Origin: Vibrio inusitatus
Lineage (GTDB): Bacteria > Pseudomonadota > Gammaproteobacteria > Enterobacterales > Vibrionaceae
DNA: 64,000 nt
Direction: 5' to 3'
Assembly (NCBI GenBank): GCA_024346935.1
Contig: AP024878.1
Span: forward strand, 1,674,001 to 1,738,000
Shown: positions 36,325-46,858 of the stretch, one piece after another
How the letters are laid out: every line of letters starts with the position of its first letter
Numbering within the stretch: the stretch's first letter is position 1
The notes under the pieces: generated by a model
Seen by the model: only the letters and a program-made list of their open reading frames with translations
Databases searched by the model: none
Told to the model about the DNA's origin: nothing
Program-made: the position numbers and the translations under genes

Positions 36325-37830
36325 ATGACTTCACGAGTGCCTTTTTATATTTTTATTGCCCTGCTCATAGTTGCTGGCGCAGCGTTATCTATACTGCGCC
36401 ATGACTCCTACGGGGTACCTTGGACACCAGGTGAAAGCCGAGAGCTTTGGGATATTGAAGCTCGAGTTGAGCTTGTTGCACAAGGTGAACCTGTAACGGT
36501 TTCTCTTGCAGCACCAGGGACTCAAAACGGTTACACCCTAGTTGACGAATCTACATCATCGCCTGGGTATGGCGTAGCTTATGTGAATTCTGATATTGGT
36601 CGACGCGCGGAATGGACGATCCGCTATGCTGAGGGGCCACAAACCATCTACTACAAGGCTCAATTCCTTGTAGATCCGTATGCCAAAGTCGAATCAGTTC
36701 CACCCCAAGGTGAAATTGAAGCTCCAACGTTTGATGGTCCTCAAGAAGCAGCAGCTCAAGCTATTGTGGATGAAGCGACTAAGCGAAGTGCAAACGACGA
36801 GACGCTCGCACGTGAAATCGTTCGCAAGCTAAACGATAGCAACAGCCAAAACGCGGCACTACTTTTAAATCAATTTACCAAACAAGAAGCGCTTTCTGCC
36901 CTGCTCTCTTATGCCAAAGTGCCTAATAAAACGGTAGGTGTTGTTCAGCTAGAAGATGGTCGCCGCCGTCAATCTATCAATCCAACGGTCCAAGTTTGGG
37001 ACGGAAAGGATTGGCTATTGTTTGACGCTGAAACCGGCACCCAAGGTAGAAGTGAAAATACGCTTATCTGGGACCAGTCAAATGTTTCTCTGCTTGACGT
37101 TACCGGAGGCAGAAACAGTCAAGTCCTGTTTTCTATGATTGCGCAGGACATTACGCCTCGCGCTGCAACCGCAAGTAAAGTGGATGCTGATGACCTACTG
37201 AACTTCTCGATTCACAGCTTACCTCTAGAAGAGCAATCGATGTTCAAAACCATCATGCTTATTCCTATCGGTGCGCTAATCGTAGTGTTCTTGCGAATTA
37301 TTATTGGTCTTAAGACGTCCGGTACCTTCATGCCAGTGCTTATTGCTGTAGCCTTTGTGCAAACGCAATTAGTGACAGGTATCGTCGGTTTCCTACTCAT
37401 AGTCGGTACAGGTTTGGTCATTCGTAGCTATCTATCCAAGCTCAACCTGTTACTGGTTGCCAGGATATCCGCGGTTATCATCACCGTTATATTGATTATT
37501 TCTGTATTCACTATCGTTGCCTTTAATATCGGCTTAGTAGAAGGTCTATCTATCACCTTCTTCCCTATGATTATTCTATCTTGGACTATCGAACGTATGT
37601 CGATTCTTTGGGAAGAAGAAGGCGCGAAAGAAGTCGTTCTACAAGGTGGCGGTTCGCTATTGACTGCAGTATTGGTTTACCTAGCGATGACCAACATGTA
37701 CATCCAGCACCTAACTTTCAACTTTATCGGTGTTCAGCTAATTATCTTGGCGCTGATTCTAATGTTAGGTAACTACACTGGATATCGCTTAACTGAGCTA
37801 CGTCGCTTCAAGCCACTGGCGGAGGACTAA
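36325..37830 (+). CDS. Inactive transglutaminase fused to 7TM domain
   Basis: Inner membrane protein of 501 residues, family sometimes called UUP1 or transglut_i_TM/7TM_transglut. One N-terminal helix precedes a periplasmic transglutaminase-like domain (about 30-290). The region ALSALLSYAKVPNKTVGVVQ and NPTVQVWDGKDWLLFDAETG aligns with the transglutaminase core, but the catalytic Cys and His are absent while the Asp remains, so it is probably a binding domain. The C-terminal half has about seven membrane segments. It lies 32 bp after the protease gene and 4 bp before the ligase gene, consistent with one functional unit. Confidence 0.87.
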   Translation: MTSRVPFYIFIALLIVAGAALSILRHDSYGVPWTPGESRELWDIEARVELVAQGEPVTVSLAAPGTQNGYTLVDESTSSPGYGVAYVNSDIGRRAEWTIRYAEGPQTIYYKAQFLVDPYAKVESVPPQGEIEAPTFDGPQEAAAQAIVDEATKRSANDETLAREIVRKLNDSNSQNAALLLNQFTKQEALSALLSYAKVPNKTVGVVQLEDGRRRQSINPTVQVWDGKDWLLFDAETGTQGRSENTLIWDQSNVSLLDVTGGRNSQVLFSMIAQDITPRAATASKVDADDLLNFSIHSLPLEEQSMFKTIMLIPIGALIVVFLRIIIGLKTSGTFMPVLIAVAFVQTQLVTGIVGFLLIVGTGLVIRSYLSKLNLLLVARISAVIITVILIISVFTIVAFNIGLVEGLSITFFPMIILSWTIERMSILWEEEGAKEVVLQGGGSLLTAVLVYLAMTNMYIQHLTFNFIGVQLIILALILMLGNYTGYRLTELRRFKPLAED

Positions 37831-37834
37831 GCCT

Positions 37835-38812
37835 ATGTTGAGTCAGTTTACTTCGCCATTTAAGATTCGCTCAAAAGGGATTATGGGCATGAACCAGCGT
37901 AACCACAGTTACATTGGTAAATACAATGACCGTAGTAAATTCCCTCTTGTGGATGACAAGCTAAAAACCAAAAAGATTGCAGAGCTTCACGGTGCAACAA
38001 CGCCAGCGCTAATTGGTGTTATTGGTCAACAAGCTGAAGTAAAACGCATCCATAAAATGGTTAAAGAATGGCCGGGATTCTGTATCAAACCTGCTCAAGG
38101 TAGTGGTGGTAAAGGTATCTTGGTCATCATTTCGCACAAAGACGGCGTATACACTAAGCCGTCTGGCGATACCGTTAACGAGCAAGATGTTGAGCGCCAT
38201 ATCAGTAACACATTGGCGGGGTTGTTTTCACTCGGTGGTAAGAACGACGTTGCAGTCGTAGAGAACTTAATTAAGTTCGACAGTTGCTTTGAGGGTTACA
38301 GTTACGAGGGCGTACCCGATGTACGCATCATCGTATTTAAAGGTTACCCGGTTATGGCAATGATGCGTCTATCAACGTCTAACTCTGACGGAAAGGCAAA
38401 CTTGCACCAAGGTGCCGTGGGTGTGGGTGTTGATATAGCAACGGGCAAGGCTGTGCGTGCTGTTCAATACGATTTACCCGTAACACACCATCCTGATACA
38501 GGCAAAGACCTTATGCAGCTTCAGGTTCCTCACTGGGAACGTTTGCTGACCCTAGCATCAAGTGCTTGGGAAATGACAGGTCTTGGTTATATGGGCACCG
38601 ACATGGTACTTGATAGTGAAGAAGGCCCAATGGTGTTAGAACTTAACGCCCGTCCAGGTCTAGCGATTCAGATCGCTAACGGTACTGGTCTACTTCCGAG
38701 ACTGCAGCACATTGAAAACCTTGGCGAAACCGCTGAGTATCCTAGACCTGCAGAGCGCGTAGCTTATGCCGCTAAGCAATTTGCAGCACACTTGGATAAC
38801 GTGAAAAAATAG
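37835..38812 (+). CDS. Alpha-L-glutamate ligase-like ATP-grasp enzyme
   Basis: ATP-grasp protein of 325 residues related to RimK-type amide ligases. Visible features: an ATP-grasp lysine region (FCIKPAQGSGGKGILVI), a Gly-rich loop, a metal-binding block at the end (GTDMVLDSEEGPMVLELNAR then PGLAIQ) and an N-terminal AELHGATTPALIG segment. It probably forms an amide bond between an amino acid and an acceptor, but the substrate is unknown. It directly follows the 7TM gene, and an intrinsic terminator closes the operon. Confidence 0.88.
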   Translation: MLSQFTSPFKIRSKGIMGMNQRNHSYIGKYNDRSKFPLVDDKLKTKKIAELHGATTPALIGVIGQQAEVKRIHKMVKEWPGFCIKPAQGSGGKGILVIISHKDGVYTKPSGDTVNEQDVERHISNTLAGLFSLGGKNDVAVVENLIKFDSCFEGYSYEGVPDVRIIVFKGYPVMAMMRLSTSNSDGKANLHQGAVGVGVDIATGKAVRAVQYDLPVTHHPDTGKDLMQLQVPHWERLLTLASSAWEMTGLGYMGTDMVLDSEEGPMVLELNARPGLAIQIANGTGLLPRLQHIENLGETAEYPRPAERVAYAAKQFAAHLDNVKK

Positions 38813-38833
38813 TTTCTACCTGCTAGAAATAAC

Positions 38834-38859
38834 AAAGCCCTCGAATGAGGGCTTTTTTG
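38834..38859 (+). terminator. Terminator of the ligase operon
   Basis: AAGCCCTC and GAGGGCTT pair with a short loop, followed by a TTTTTTG tail. Confidence 0.85.
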
Positions 38860-39082
38860 TGTCTGGGGGAAAGGATACTGGGTTCTGGAAATTTTGATAA
38901 TTCACCTAAGTGAACTCTAGCAAATAGTTCACTAGTTAATGCTTTGCTATCACGTATCGTCGTCCCCGAGTGGTTTTATCGAGGACCTGTTATAGGAGCA
39001 GATGCTCGATAAAAGCATTCGGGCATGACCGAAACTTCTTGCTGCCTTGTGAACGAAAGAAACAAAGCTGAGGACTTTACCC

Positions 39083-39661
39083 TTATCGCCCTAAGGCTTC
39101 TTTATAGTGTACTCGACACACCGACACATACTTGTCATTACCGCCAATCGCCACCTGATCCCCTTCTGCGATAGGATTACCTTCCTCATCAGTACGGATC
39201 ACCATGTTTGCTTTGCGACCACAATGACAAATAGTTTTTAGCTCAACCAATTTGTCGGCCCACGCAAGTAAATGAAGGCTACCTTCAAATAATTCACCTA
39301 AGAAATCGGTGCGCAAACCGTAACACAACACTGGGATATGCAACTTATCAACGATTTCCGTCAGTTGGTAGACCTGCTCTTTGGATAAGAACTGGCATTC
39401 ATCCACTAACACACAGTGGTGTTGTGTTTGTTGATTGAGCTCACTCATTTTTTTGAACAGATCAGTCTCTTTATGGAACAGATGCGCATCCGCTTGTAGA
39501 CCAATTCGAGACGTCACCTTCCCTTCACCATAGCGATCATCGAGTGCAGCAGTAAAAATAAGTGGGTTCATACCTCTTTCTTGATAGTTAAAAGAGGATT
39601 GTAGAAGTGTGGTGGATTTACCCGCGTTCATCGCTGAGTAATAGAAGTACATCTGAGCCAC
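39083..39661 (-). CDS. tdk: Thymidine kinase (type II)
   Basis: Salvage enzyme that phosphorylates thymidine with ATP, 192 residues. It has the P-loop [10 protein letters not shown] at residues 9-17, Walker [10 protein letters not shown] with the catalytic Glu, the lasso and zinc site with Cys residues ([10 protein letters not shown] and CRVHY), and the thymidine-binding YGLRTDF. Single gene, in tandem with cysS, from which it is separated by a terminator. Confidence 0.95.
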   Translation of the reverse strand: MAQMYFYYSAMNAGKSTTLLQSSFNYQERGMNPLIFTAALDDRYGEGKVTSRIGLQADAHLFHKETDLFKKMSELNQQTQHHCVLVDECQFLSKEQVYQLTEIVDKLHIPVLCYGLRTDFLGELFEGSLHLLAWADKLVELKTICHCGRKANMVIRTDEEGNPIAEGDQVAIGGNDKYVSVCRVHYKEALGR

Positions 39662-39697
39662 GTTAAAGCCTTTATTATCGTTCTAAGTTACATAAAG

Positions 39698-39721
39698 AAA
39701 AGGGCCGATAAAATCAGCCCT
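39698..39721 (-). terminator. cysS terminator
   Basis: The minus strand reads GGGCTGAT-TTT-ATCGGCCC, then TTTTC. It lies 20 bp after the cysS stop and just before the tdk leader. Confidence 0.7.
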
Positions 39722-39741
39722 AATTATTCAAAGGTTGAGGG

Positions 39742-41121
39742 TTACTTGCGACGCCAAGTGGTGCCTTGAGCGCCATCCTCTAAGATAATGCCCAGTTCAT
39801 TGAGCTTGTCGCGAGCAAGATCGGCATTTGCCCAATCTTTAGAAGCGCGAGAGTCATTACGAAGCTTAATCAACGCTTCAATCTCTGCGACTTCACTATC
39901 TTCTTGATCACCTTTCAAGAAAGCATCAGGGTCTTGATAAAGAATACCAATCACATCTGCTAATTCACGCATCAAAGCACCCAGTTGACTCGCTTTTTCC
40001 AGCTCAGAACCCTTCAAACGGTTAACTTCACGGGCCATATCAAACAGCACAGCGTAAGCTTCAGGGGTATTGAAGTCATCATTCATTGCCGCAGTATAAC
40101 GAGACACGTAGTCTTCGCCGCCCGCTGGCGTAGCAGAAGCATCCAAGCCACGAAGCGCAGTGTATAAACGCTCAAGAGAAGCACGAGCTTGGTTGAGATT
40201 GTCCTCACTGTAGTTTAGCTGACTGCGATAGTGCCCCGACATTAGGAAATAACGAACGGTCTCAGAGTCATAATGAGCTAACACGTCACGGATAGTGAAA
40301 AAGTTGCCCAAAGACTTAGACATTTTCTCTTGATCGATCATTACCATGCCACTATGCATCCAAGTATTTACATACTGGGTGCCGTGGGCGCAGCAAGACT
40401 GAGCAATTTCATTCTCATGGTGAGGGAATTGTAGATCCGAACCACCGCCGTGAATATCAAAGTGATTACCTAAAATAGACGAGTTCATTGCTGAGCATTC
40501 AATGTGCCAACCCGGACGACCTGCACCCCATGGTGATTCCCATGTTGGCTCACCTGGTTTGGACATTTTCCAAAGAACGAAATCCAGTGGGCTTCGTTTT
40601 GCCGTTTCTACGTCCACTCGAGCACCCGCTTGAAGTTGCTCTAGATCTTGCTTTGATAGTCGTCCGTATTCATCAAATTTGCTCACTTCAAACATAACAT
40701 CACCGTTGCTTGCAACATACGCAAAGCCACGTTCAATTAGCTTTTCAACAAGCTCGATAATCTCATCAATAAATTCGGTTGCACGAGGTTCAACATCAGG
40801 GCGCTTCATATTGAGTGCATCAAAGTCAGCATGCATTTCTGCAATAAGGCGCTCTGTCAAAGACTCACAGCTTTCAGCATTTTCTGCCGCACGCTTGATG
40901 ATTTTGTCATCAATATCAGTAATGTTGCGTACAAAATTCAAGTCGTAACCAAGATACCTAAGGTAACGAGACACTACGTCAAAAGAAACAAAAGTGCGGC
41001 CATGCCCAATATGACACAAGTCATAAATGGTCACCCCACATACATACATGCCTATTTTACCAGCAGTGATAGGTTTGAATTCTTCTTTTTGGCGCGTCAG
41101 TGTATTGTATATCTTGAGCAT
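39742..41121 (-). CDS. cysS: Cysteinyl-tRNA synthetase
   Basis: Class I aminoacyl-tRNA synthetase that charges tRNA-Cys, 459 residues from the ATG at 41121 ([15 protein letters not shown], the family start). The upstream frame to 41190 adds 23 non-family residues. It has the zinc Cys in YVCGVT, the HIGH motif (CHIGHGRTF), the second zinc ligands (WHIECSAMN and HHENE) and KMSKSLGNF. Divergent from ppiB with a 155-bp shared promoter region. Confidence 0.96.
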   Translation of the reverse strand: MLKIYNTLTRQKEEFKPITAGKIGMYVCGVTIYDLCHIGHGRTFVSFDVVSRYLRYLGYDLNFVRNITDIDDKIIKRAAENAESCESLTERLIAEMHADFDALNMKRPDVEPRATEFIDEIIELVEKLIERGFAYVASNGDVMFEVSKFDEYGRLSKQDLEQLQAGARVDVETAKRSPLDFVLWKMSKPGEPTWESPWGAGRPGWHIECSAMNSSILGNHFDIHGGGSDLQFPHHENEIAQSCCAHGTQYVNTWMHSGMVMIDQEKMSKSLGNFFTIRDVLAHYDSETVRYFLMSGHYRSQLNYSEDNLNQARASLERLYTALRGLDASATPAGGEDYVSRYTAAMNDDFNTPEAYAVLFDMAREVNRLKGSELEKASQLGALMRELADVIGILYQDPDAFLKGDQEDSEVAEIEALIKLRNDSRASKDWANADLARDKLNELGIILEDGAQGTTWRRK

Positions 41122-41276
41122 TTCTTCTGATTTACTTCTTGGTGGCAATAATGCGGTTAGTATACCAACACATAACCCGTTAAGTAACATAAAAGTCCGA
41201 TAGCAGTTGATTGTGCTGAGAGTTTGGTTAGAATTTGATTCGATTTATCTACTAAATAAACGTTAAGGACGCTCTT

Positions 41277-41771
41277 ATGATCACCCTTCACACCAATCAC
41301 GGTGACATCACTCTAGAACTGAACCACGAAGCTGCACCTGCTACGGCGGCAAACTTCGCTCAGTATTGTAAAGATGGTTTTTACGACAACACTCTTTTCC
41401 ACCGTGTAATCGATGGTTTTATGATCCAAGGCGGCGGTATGACTTCTGGCTTGCGTGAAAAACCAACTCGCGACACTATCAAGAACGAAGCAAACAACGG
41501 TCTAAGTAACGCTGTTGGTACGATTGCAATGGCGCGTACTATGGAACCGCATTCTGCTAGCTCGCAGTTCTTTATCAACATTAACAACAACACTTTCTTG
41601 GACTTCAAATCAGAAGACATGAACGGTTGGGGTTACTGTGTATTTGGTAAAGTAACCGAAGGCATGGATATCGTAAACAAAATCAAAGGCGTGAGCACTG
41701 GTAGCATGGGCATGCACCAAGATGTTCCTCTAGAAGAAGTTATTATTACTGGCACTACTATCGCTGAGTAA
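41277..41771 (+). CDS. ppiB: Peptidyl-prolyl isomerase B (cyclophilin)
   Basis: Cytoplasmic cyclophilin-type prolyl cis-trans isomerase, 164 residues, no signal peptide. The active-site motif [20 protein letters not shown] and the FGKV strand are present. Followed by a strong terminator, so it is a single-gene unit; lpxH begins 63 bp downstream. Confidence 0.96.
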   Translation: MITLHTNHGDITLELNHEAAPATAANFAQYCKDGFYDNTLFHRVIDGFMIQGGGMTSGLREKPTRDTIKNEANNGLSNAVGTIAMARTMEPHSASSQFFININNNTFLDFKSEDMNGWGYCVFGKVTEGMDIVNKIKGVSTGSMGMHQDVPLEEVIITGTTIAE

Positions 41772-41779
41772 TAGTTTTC

Positions 41780-41811
41780 AAACCGCCTAAGCACCTCTTA
41801 GGCGGTTTATT
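41780..41811 (+). terminator. ppiB terminator
   Basis: AAACCGCCTAAG and CTTAGGCGGTTT form a perfect 12-bp stem with a 5-base loop, directly after the ppiB stop. The T-tail is short but A/T-rich. Confidence 0.8.
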
Positions 41812-41834
41812 CTCTCTAATGGAACCCTCTCCCA

Positions 41835-42554
41835 ATGCGCACACTCTTTATCTCAGATCTACACCTTACCCCTAATCGTAATGATATGACGGACGCTTTC
41901 GTACGATTTATGCGTGAAGAAGCGCCTAACTCAGATGGGGTTTATATACTAGGTGATCTTTTTGAATTCTGGGTTGGAGATGATGATGAGTCTCCTCTAA
42001 ACAACACAGTAACTAATGAGATAAAAACGCTTGTTGACTCAGGAACCCCATGTTTTTTTGTACAAGGCAACCGTGATTTCTTGGTAGGCAAAAGATTTGA
42101 ACGTAAAAGTGGTGCTAAGCTGCTAGGCGATGAAACCTTAATTGACCTCTATGGTACGCCAACCTTAATAATGCATGGCGATACCCTTTGTACTGATGAT
42201 GTCAAGTACCAAGAGTTTCGCAAGAAGATGCATTTAAAATGGTTGCAGTGGATTTACAACAGAACACCTTTGTCTTGGCGTCGAAAGCTCGTGAAGAAAG
42301 TGCAAAATAACGCCAATGATGACAAGCAGTCCAAATCCTATGACATTATGGATGTAAATCAACAAGCCGTTATTGATGCGATGCAACGCCACAAAGCACA
42401 ATGGCTGATTCATGGTCATACTCATCGTCAAGATATCCATGAACTCGACGTCGGTGAAAATAAAAAGCGCATTGTTCTTGGGGACTGGTTTGCCGAAAAC
42501 TCTATCCTAGAAGTGACCCCGAATAACCTTCATTTATTCAATCAACCTCTATAA
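41835..42554 (+). CDS. lpxH: UDP-2,3-diacylglucosamine hydrolase
   Basis: Peripheral membrane metallophosphoesterase of lipid A synthesis, releasing UMP to give lipid X, 239 residues. All calcineurin-type motifs are present: SDLHL, GDLFEFWVGDD, GNRDF, HGDTL and the C-terminal HGHTHRQ. The nearest downstream gene, an EAL protein, is 110 bp away. Confidence 0.95.
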   Translation: MRTLFISDLHLTPNRNDMTDAFVRFMREEAPNSDGVYILGDLFEFWVGDDDESPLNNTVTNEIKTLVDSGTPCFFVQGNRDFLVGKRFERKSGAKLLGDETLIDLYGTPTLIMHGDTLCTDDVKYQEFRKKMHLKWLQWIYNRTPLSWRRKLVKKVQNNANDDKQSKSYDIMDVNQQAVIDAMQRHKAQWLIHGHTHRQDIHELDVGENKKRIVLGDWFAENSILEVTPNNLHLFNQPL

Positions 42555-42664
42555 ACTGAATTATTAGTACCGCCAAACAAGCATTTTTGGCTCGAAGTAA
42601 TTTTAAAGTTATAATTTATGTCTATTATCTATATAGACATTTTTGTGATAGCTGATAATTATTT

Positions 42665-43435
42665 GTGTACAGTTCATTTATTGCTCGACAATCTATTTCT
42701 GACCGTGATGGTAATACAGTAGCCTACGAGCTGCTGTACAGGAAGAGCCATTTAAATCGTTATCCAAACGTCAACGCCAATTATGCAACTCGATCCATAA
42801 TGGTTGATCTTTTATTGGATCACTCTCGGTTACTGCTGAACAATGTCACGGGTTATATTAACTTTAGTCATGATTGTATAGTAAATGGTCTTCCACTCTG
42901 TCTTCCGCCCGAAAATATTGTTATCGAAGTATTAGAAGGAGATCTTCCAAGTGTTGAGCTAATCGAAGCTATTAAAGACCTACACTCAAAAGGTTATCAA
43001 ATCGCGTTAGATGACTTTGTCCCATCTGAAGAGTGGAATGCAGTTATTCCATTTGTATCCATTATCAAAATAGATATAAAGCAATACTCACTGCTTGATT
43101 CTCACCTATTTATTCAAGCACACAGCCATCTTAATATACAATTCGTTGCCGAAAAAATTGAACATGAACATCAGTACTTACAGGCATTAAATGCCGGTTT
43201 CGATCTATTTCAAGGTTATTATCTCGCAATGCCTGAGATGTTTGAGAAGCACATATTGGATGAATATTATCCAATTAGGTATAGTCAGATATATGATGAA
43301 CTGAATCATAAAGCCCTTAGCTCAGCAAGATATTATGAATTGCCGAACACGATTGCGGCCAATGAAGCACTGCAAAATCCGCAACATCAATTTATTGCGT
43401 TTACGGATAAACCTTCGTCAGTCAGCAATAAATAA
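42665..43435 (+). CDS. EAL-domain protein lacking the HDOD domain
   Basis: Protein of 256 residues from a GTG start, similar to the EAL half of YuxH/CdgJ-type EAL-HDOD proteins. It opens YSSFIARQSISDRDGNTVAY and ELLYR, matching that family's start. The EAL Glu (ELLYR), Asn (INFS), Glu (VIEVLE), Asp pair (LDDF), Lys (KIDI) and FQGYY are kept. The loop after DDF is VPSEEW instead of GTG, a change typical of catalytically weak members. The usual C-terminal HDOD domain is absent; the frame stops after a short tail. It may bind c-di-GMP or a protein. The RBS is weak. Confidence 0.8.
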   Translation: MYSSFIARQSISDRDGNTVAYELLYRKSHLNRYPNVNANYATRSIMVDLLLDHSRLLLNNVTGYINFSHDCIVNGLPLCLPPENIVIEVLEGDLPSVELIEAIKDLHSKGYQIALDDFVPSEEWNAVIPFVSIIKIDIKQYSLLDSHLFIQAHSHLNIQFVAEKIEHEHQYLQALNAGFDLFQGYYLAMPEMFEKHILDEYYPIRYSQIYDELNHKALSSARYYELPNTIAANEALQNPQHQFIAFTDKPSSVSNK

Positions 43436-43487
43436 TCTCAAGTAACGGTGTTATAATTGCTACAAACATATCAATTATGAAGATTTA

Positions 43488-43982
43488 ATGAGCGAATTAG
43501 CCACTTCCCTTTGCCGTTGTCATAGCCAAAAGGCTTATCAAGACTGTTGCAAACCTATCCATACTGATCCCAAGTGTGCCCTTACGCCTGAACAACTCAT
43601 GCGCGCTCGCTATTGTGCTCATGAATTAAGACTGGTGGACTTTGTGGTGCATACCTACCATTCCAGTTGCAACGCTATAACAGAAGCTGATGCTATTGCT
43701 GAATCTGTACATGGTGAATGGAAAAAGCTAGAGGTTGTAAGCACAGAGCCAGGTAAAGATGACAATGAAGGCTACGTCACCTTTAACGCGTATTTTATCG
43801 AAGATAAACGTCAATATAGTTTCACTGAAAAGTCACGCTTCGTTAGAGAAGATGACCAGTGGTTTTATATAGATGGTGAAATGTATGACTACCCGCTTCC
43901 AGTTAAGAAAAGAGAGATAGGTCGTAATGACCCTTGTACCTGCGGTAGTGGTAAGAAATATAAAAAGTGCTGCGGCAGTTAA
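43488..43982 (+). CDS. YchJ-type SEC-C motif protein
   Basis: Cytoplasmic protein of 164 residues from the YchJ family (UPF0225). It has two SEC-C zinc-binding motifs, an N-terminal [13 protein letters not shown] and a C-terminal [18 protein letters not shown], flanking a conserved middle with [18 protein letters not shown]. Such motifs bind zinc, as in the SecA tail. Function is unknown. It lies 52 bp after the EAL gene and ends at a bidirectional terminator shared with hisI. Confidence 0.9.
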   Translation: MSELATSLCRCHSQKAYQDCCKPIHTDPKCALTPEQLMRARYCAHELRLVDFVVHTYHSSCNAITEADAIAESVHGEWKKLEVVSTEPGKDDNEGYVTFNAYFIEDKRQYSFTEKSRFVREDDQWFYIDGEMYDYPLPVKKREIGRNDPCTCGSGKKYKKCCGS

Positions 43983-43984
43983 AT

Positions 43985-44014
43985 AAAAGGCCATCTCGTT
44001 TGAGATGGCCTTTT
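43985..44014. terminator. Bidirectional terminator, ychJ and his operon
   Basis: AAAAGGCCATCTC and GAGATGGCCTTTT form a perfect 13-bp stem with a 4-base loop (GTTT), between the convergent ychJ-type and his genes. Confidence 0.9.
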
Positions 44015-44026
44015 AACTGAAAATGA

Positions 44027-44662
44027 CTATTTATGGCGCTCTTTAAGCTTATTTACCACATCATTTAGCGATAAGCCTTGGTCTTGAAGCAACACAATTA
44101 AGTGATAAATCAGATCAGCAGATTCACAGACTAATTCCGCCTTATCGCCCGACGTCGCCGCAAGCGCAACTTCAACGCCTTCTTCGCCCACTTTTTGCGA
44201 AATACGCTTGGTGCCACGGGCATATAAGCTGGCGGTGTAGGAAGAGTCAGGATCGGCTGATTTGCGCTCGGCCAATAGAGTCTCGAGCTGATGAAGCCAC
44301 ACCATTTGCGATTCTTCTTGAGAATCCGCATCCCAGCAGGTCGTTGTGCCAGTATGACAAGTAGGACCGATTGGGGCTACTTTTACCAACAAAGTGTCAT
44401 TGTCACAATCTAGCGCAATGTTTTTAAGTTGCAGTACGTTGCCAGAAGTTTCACCCTTGGTCCACAAGCGTTGCTTAGTACGTGAGAAGAAGGTGACCTG
44501 ACCTGTTTCGCCGGTTTTTTGTAATGCCTCAGGAGTCATGTAACCCATCATCAAAACTTGGCTAGAAGTGAAGTCCTGAACAATGGCAGGCACTAAACCA
44601 TCAACCTTATCCCAGTCAATTCTTTCAGCTAATGTCGTTACTTCAGCTGCTGCAAAACTCAT
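44027..44662 (-). CDS. hisI: Phosphoribosyl-AMP cyclohydrolase / PR-ATP pyrophosphatase
   Basis: Bifunctional HisIE, 211 residues, steps 2 and 3 of histidine synthesis. The N-terminal HisI half has metal motifs [17 protein letters not shown] and [12 protein letters not shown]. The C-terminal HisE half has the MazG-like helical motifs KVGEEGVE and [11 protein letters not shown]. Its start overlaps the hisF stop by 4 bp (ATGA). Last gene of the operon. Confidence 0.96.
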   Translation of the reverse strand: MSFAAAEVTTLAERIDWDKVDGLVPAIVQDFTSSQVLMMGYMTPEALQKTGETGQVTFFSRTKQRLWTKGETSGNVLQLKNIALDCDNDTLLVKVAPIGPTCHTGTTTCWDADSQEESQMVWLHQLETLLAERKSADPDSSYTASLYARGTKRISQKVGEEGVEVALAATSGDKAELVCESADLIYHLIVLLQDQGLSLNDVVNKLKERHK

Positions 44663-45432
44663 ATTCTCACCTCTACTGATTGGGTCTTAAGATATTGTTT
44701 TAATTCACCAATATTGATGATTTGTTTGTGGAATACAGAAGCGGCTAACGCACCATCCACATTGGTTTTATTGAAAGCTTCTGCAAAGTGGTCCATAGCG
44801 CCTGCTCCACCTGATGCAATCAAAGGTACTTTACAGACTTCACGCATCATGTTCAGCTGAGTGACATCGTAGCCATTTCGAACGCCATCTTGATTCATCA
44901 TGTTCAACACGATTTCACCCGCACCACGCTTTTGAACCTCTTGCACCCAATCTTTGGTTTCCCATTTGGTTGCCTTAGTTCTAGCTTCGTCACCGGTGAA
45001 TTGATATACCTGATACTTACCCGTGTCTTTATCAAAGTAAGAGTCAATACCGACAACAATACACTGCACGCCAAATTTATCTGCCAAGTGGGTAATTAAT
45101 TCTGGATTAGCCAGCGCTGGAGAGTTAATTGAGACCTTGTCGGCACCAAACTCCAAAATTCGAGACGCATCTTCTGCAGACTTTATGCCACCAGCCACAC
45201 AAAATGGAATATCAATCACCTCAGCAACACGAGCAACCCAGCTCTTGTCGACTACACGACCATCACTAGAGGCGGTAATATCATAGAACACCAATTCATC
45301 AGCACCCTCTTCAGCATAGCGCTGAGCCAAAGGAACAATGTCTCCGATGATTTCATGGTTTCTAAATTGAACACCCTTTACAACTTGTCCGTCACGGACA
45401 TCTAAACAAGGAATTATTCGCTTCGCTAACAT
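44659..45432 (-). CDS. hisF: Imidazole glycerol phosphate synthase, cyclase subunit
   Basis: TIM-barrel cyclase subunit of 257 residues. It uses HisH-derived ammonia to convert PRFAR to imidazole glycerol phosphate and AICAR. Catalytic Asp is in IPCLDVRDG near the N-terminus, the second Asp in [13 protein letters not shown], and phosphate-binding loops are VAGGIKS and ASGGAG. It lies 26 bp after hisA. Confidence 0.97.
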   Translation of the reverse strand: MLAKRIIPCLDVRDGQVVKGVQFRNHEIIGDIVPLAQRYAEEGADELVFYDITASSDGRVVDKSWVARVAEVIDIPFCVAGGIKSAEDASRILEFGADKVSINSPALANPELITHLADKFGVQCIVVGIDSYFDKDTGKYQVYQFTGDEARTKATKWETKDWVQEVQKRGAGEIVLNMMNQDGVRNGYDVTQLNMMREVCKVPLIASGGAGAMDHFAEAFNKTNVDGALAASVFHKQIINIGELKQYLKTQSVEVRI

Positions 45433-45458
45433 AATACCTGTAATCCTTTTTAAAATGA

Positions 45459-46205
<747 letters not shown>

Positions 46206-46228
46206 CTAAAGTCGAAATAGTTAAAGCC

Positions 46229-46855
46229 TTACAGCTCTAAAAAGTTTTTAATCAATTGTGAGCCAGCCTTTGAAGAGCGCTCTGGATGAAATTGAACACC
46301 ATAGTAATTACCGCTTTGTATAGCGGCACTAAAGCGAGTGCCGTAATCACAACTACCGATGGTGTAGCCCCCTACTGGCATCGCGAAGCTGTGCACAAAG
46401 TAGAAGTATTCGCCGGACTCAATCCCTTTGAATAAAGGGTGTCCTTCTGTCGCAGAGACAGTGTTCCATCCCATATGTGGCAGTGGTAAATCTTTACTGT
46501 CGAGCTTACGGACTTCGCCTTCACAAAGGCCAAGGCACGGTACAATTTCGTCAGCTTTCTGACCTTTCTCTTCAGAGAGTTTTCCAAGGAGTTGCATACC
46601 TAAACAGATGCCTAGCATCGGTTTTTCCACCTGCTTAACCAACTCAATTAAATTGCGCTGTTTAAGGTTTTGCATCGCTTCACTGGCTGTACCAACTCCA
46701 GGCAAAAACAGTTTGTCAGCCCCTAACACTACGTCTGGATCTTTTGACACTGACACATCAAAACCCAAACGTTCGATAGCAAAGCGCACTGAAGATACGT
46801 TGGCACAACCGGTATCAATGATCACAACAGCTTGCGATTGATTTTCCACACTCAT
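46229..46855 (-). CDS. hisH: Imidazole glycerol phosphate synthase, glutaminase subunit
   Basis: Class I glutamine amidotransferase of 208 residues that supplies ammonia to HisF. Nucleophile Cys in [11 protein letters not shown], catalytic His-x-Glu in [12 protein letters not shown] and oxyanion region FLPGVG are present. The start lies 3 bp after the hisB stop. Confidence 0.97.
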   Translation of the reverse strand: MSVENQSQAVVIIDTGCANVSSVRFAIERLGFDVSVSKDPDVVLGADKLFLPGVGTASEAMQNLKQRNLIELVKQVEKPMLGICLGMQLLGKLSEEKGQKADEIVPCLGLCEGEVRKLDSKDLPLPHMGWNTVSATEGHPLFKGIESGEYFYFVHSFAMPVGGYTIGSCDYGTRFSAAIQSGNYYGVQFHPERSSKAGSQLIKNFLEL

Positions 46856-46858
46856 CTT

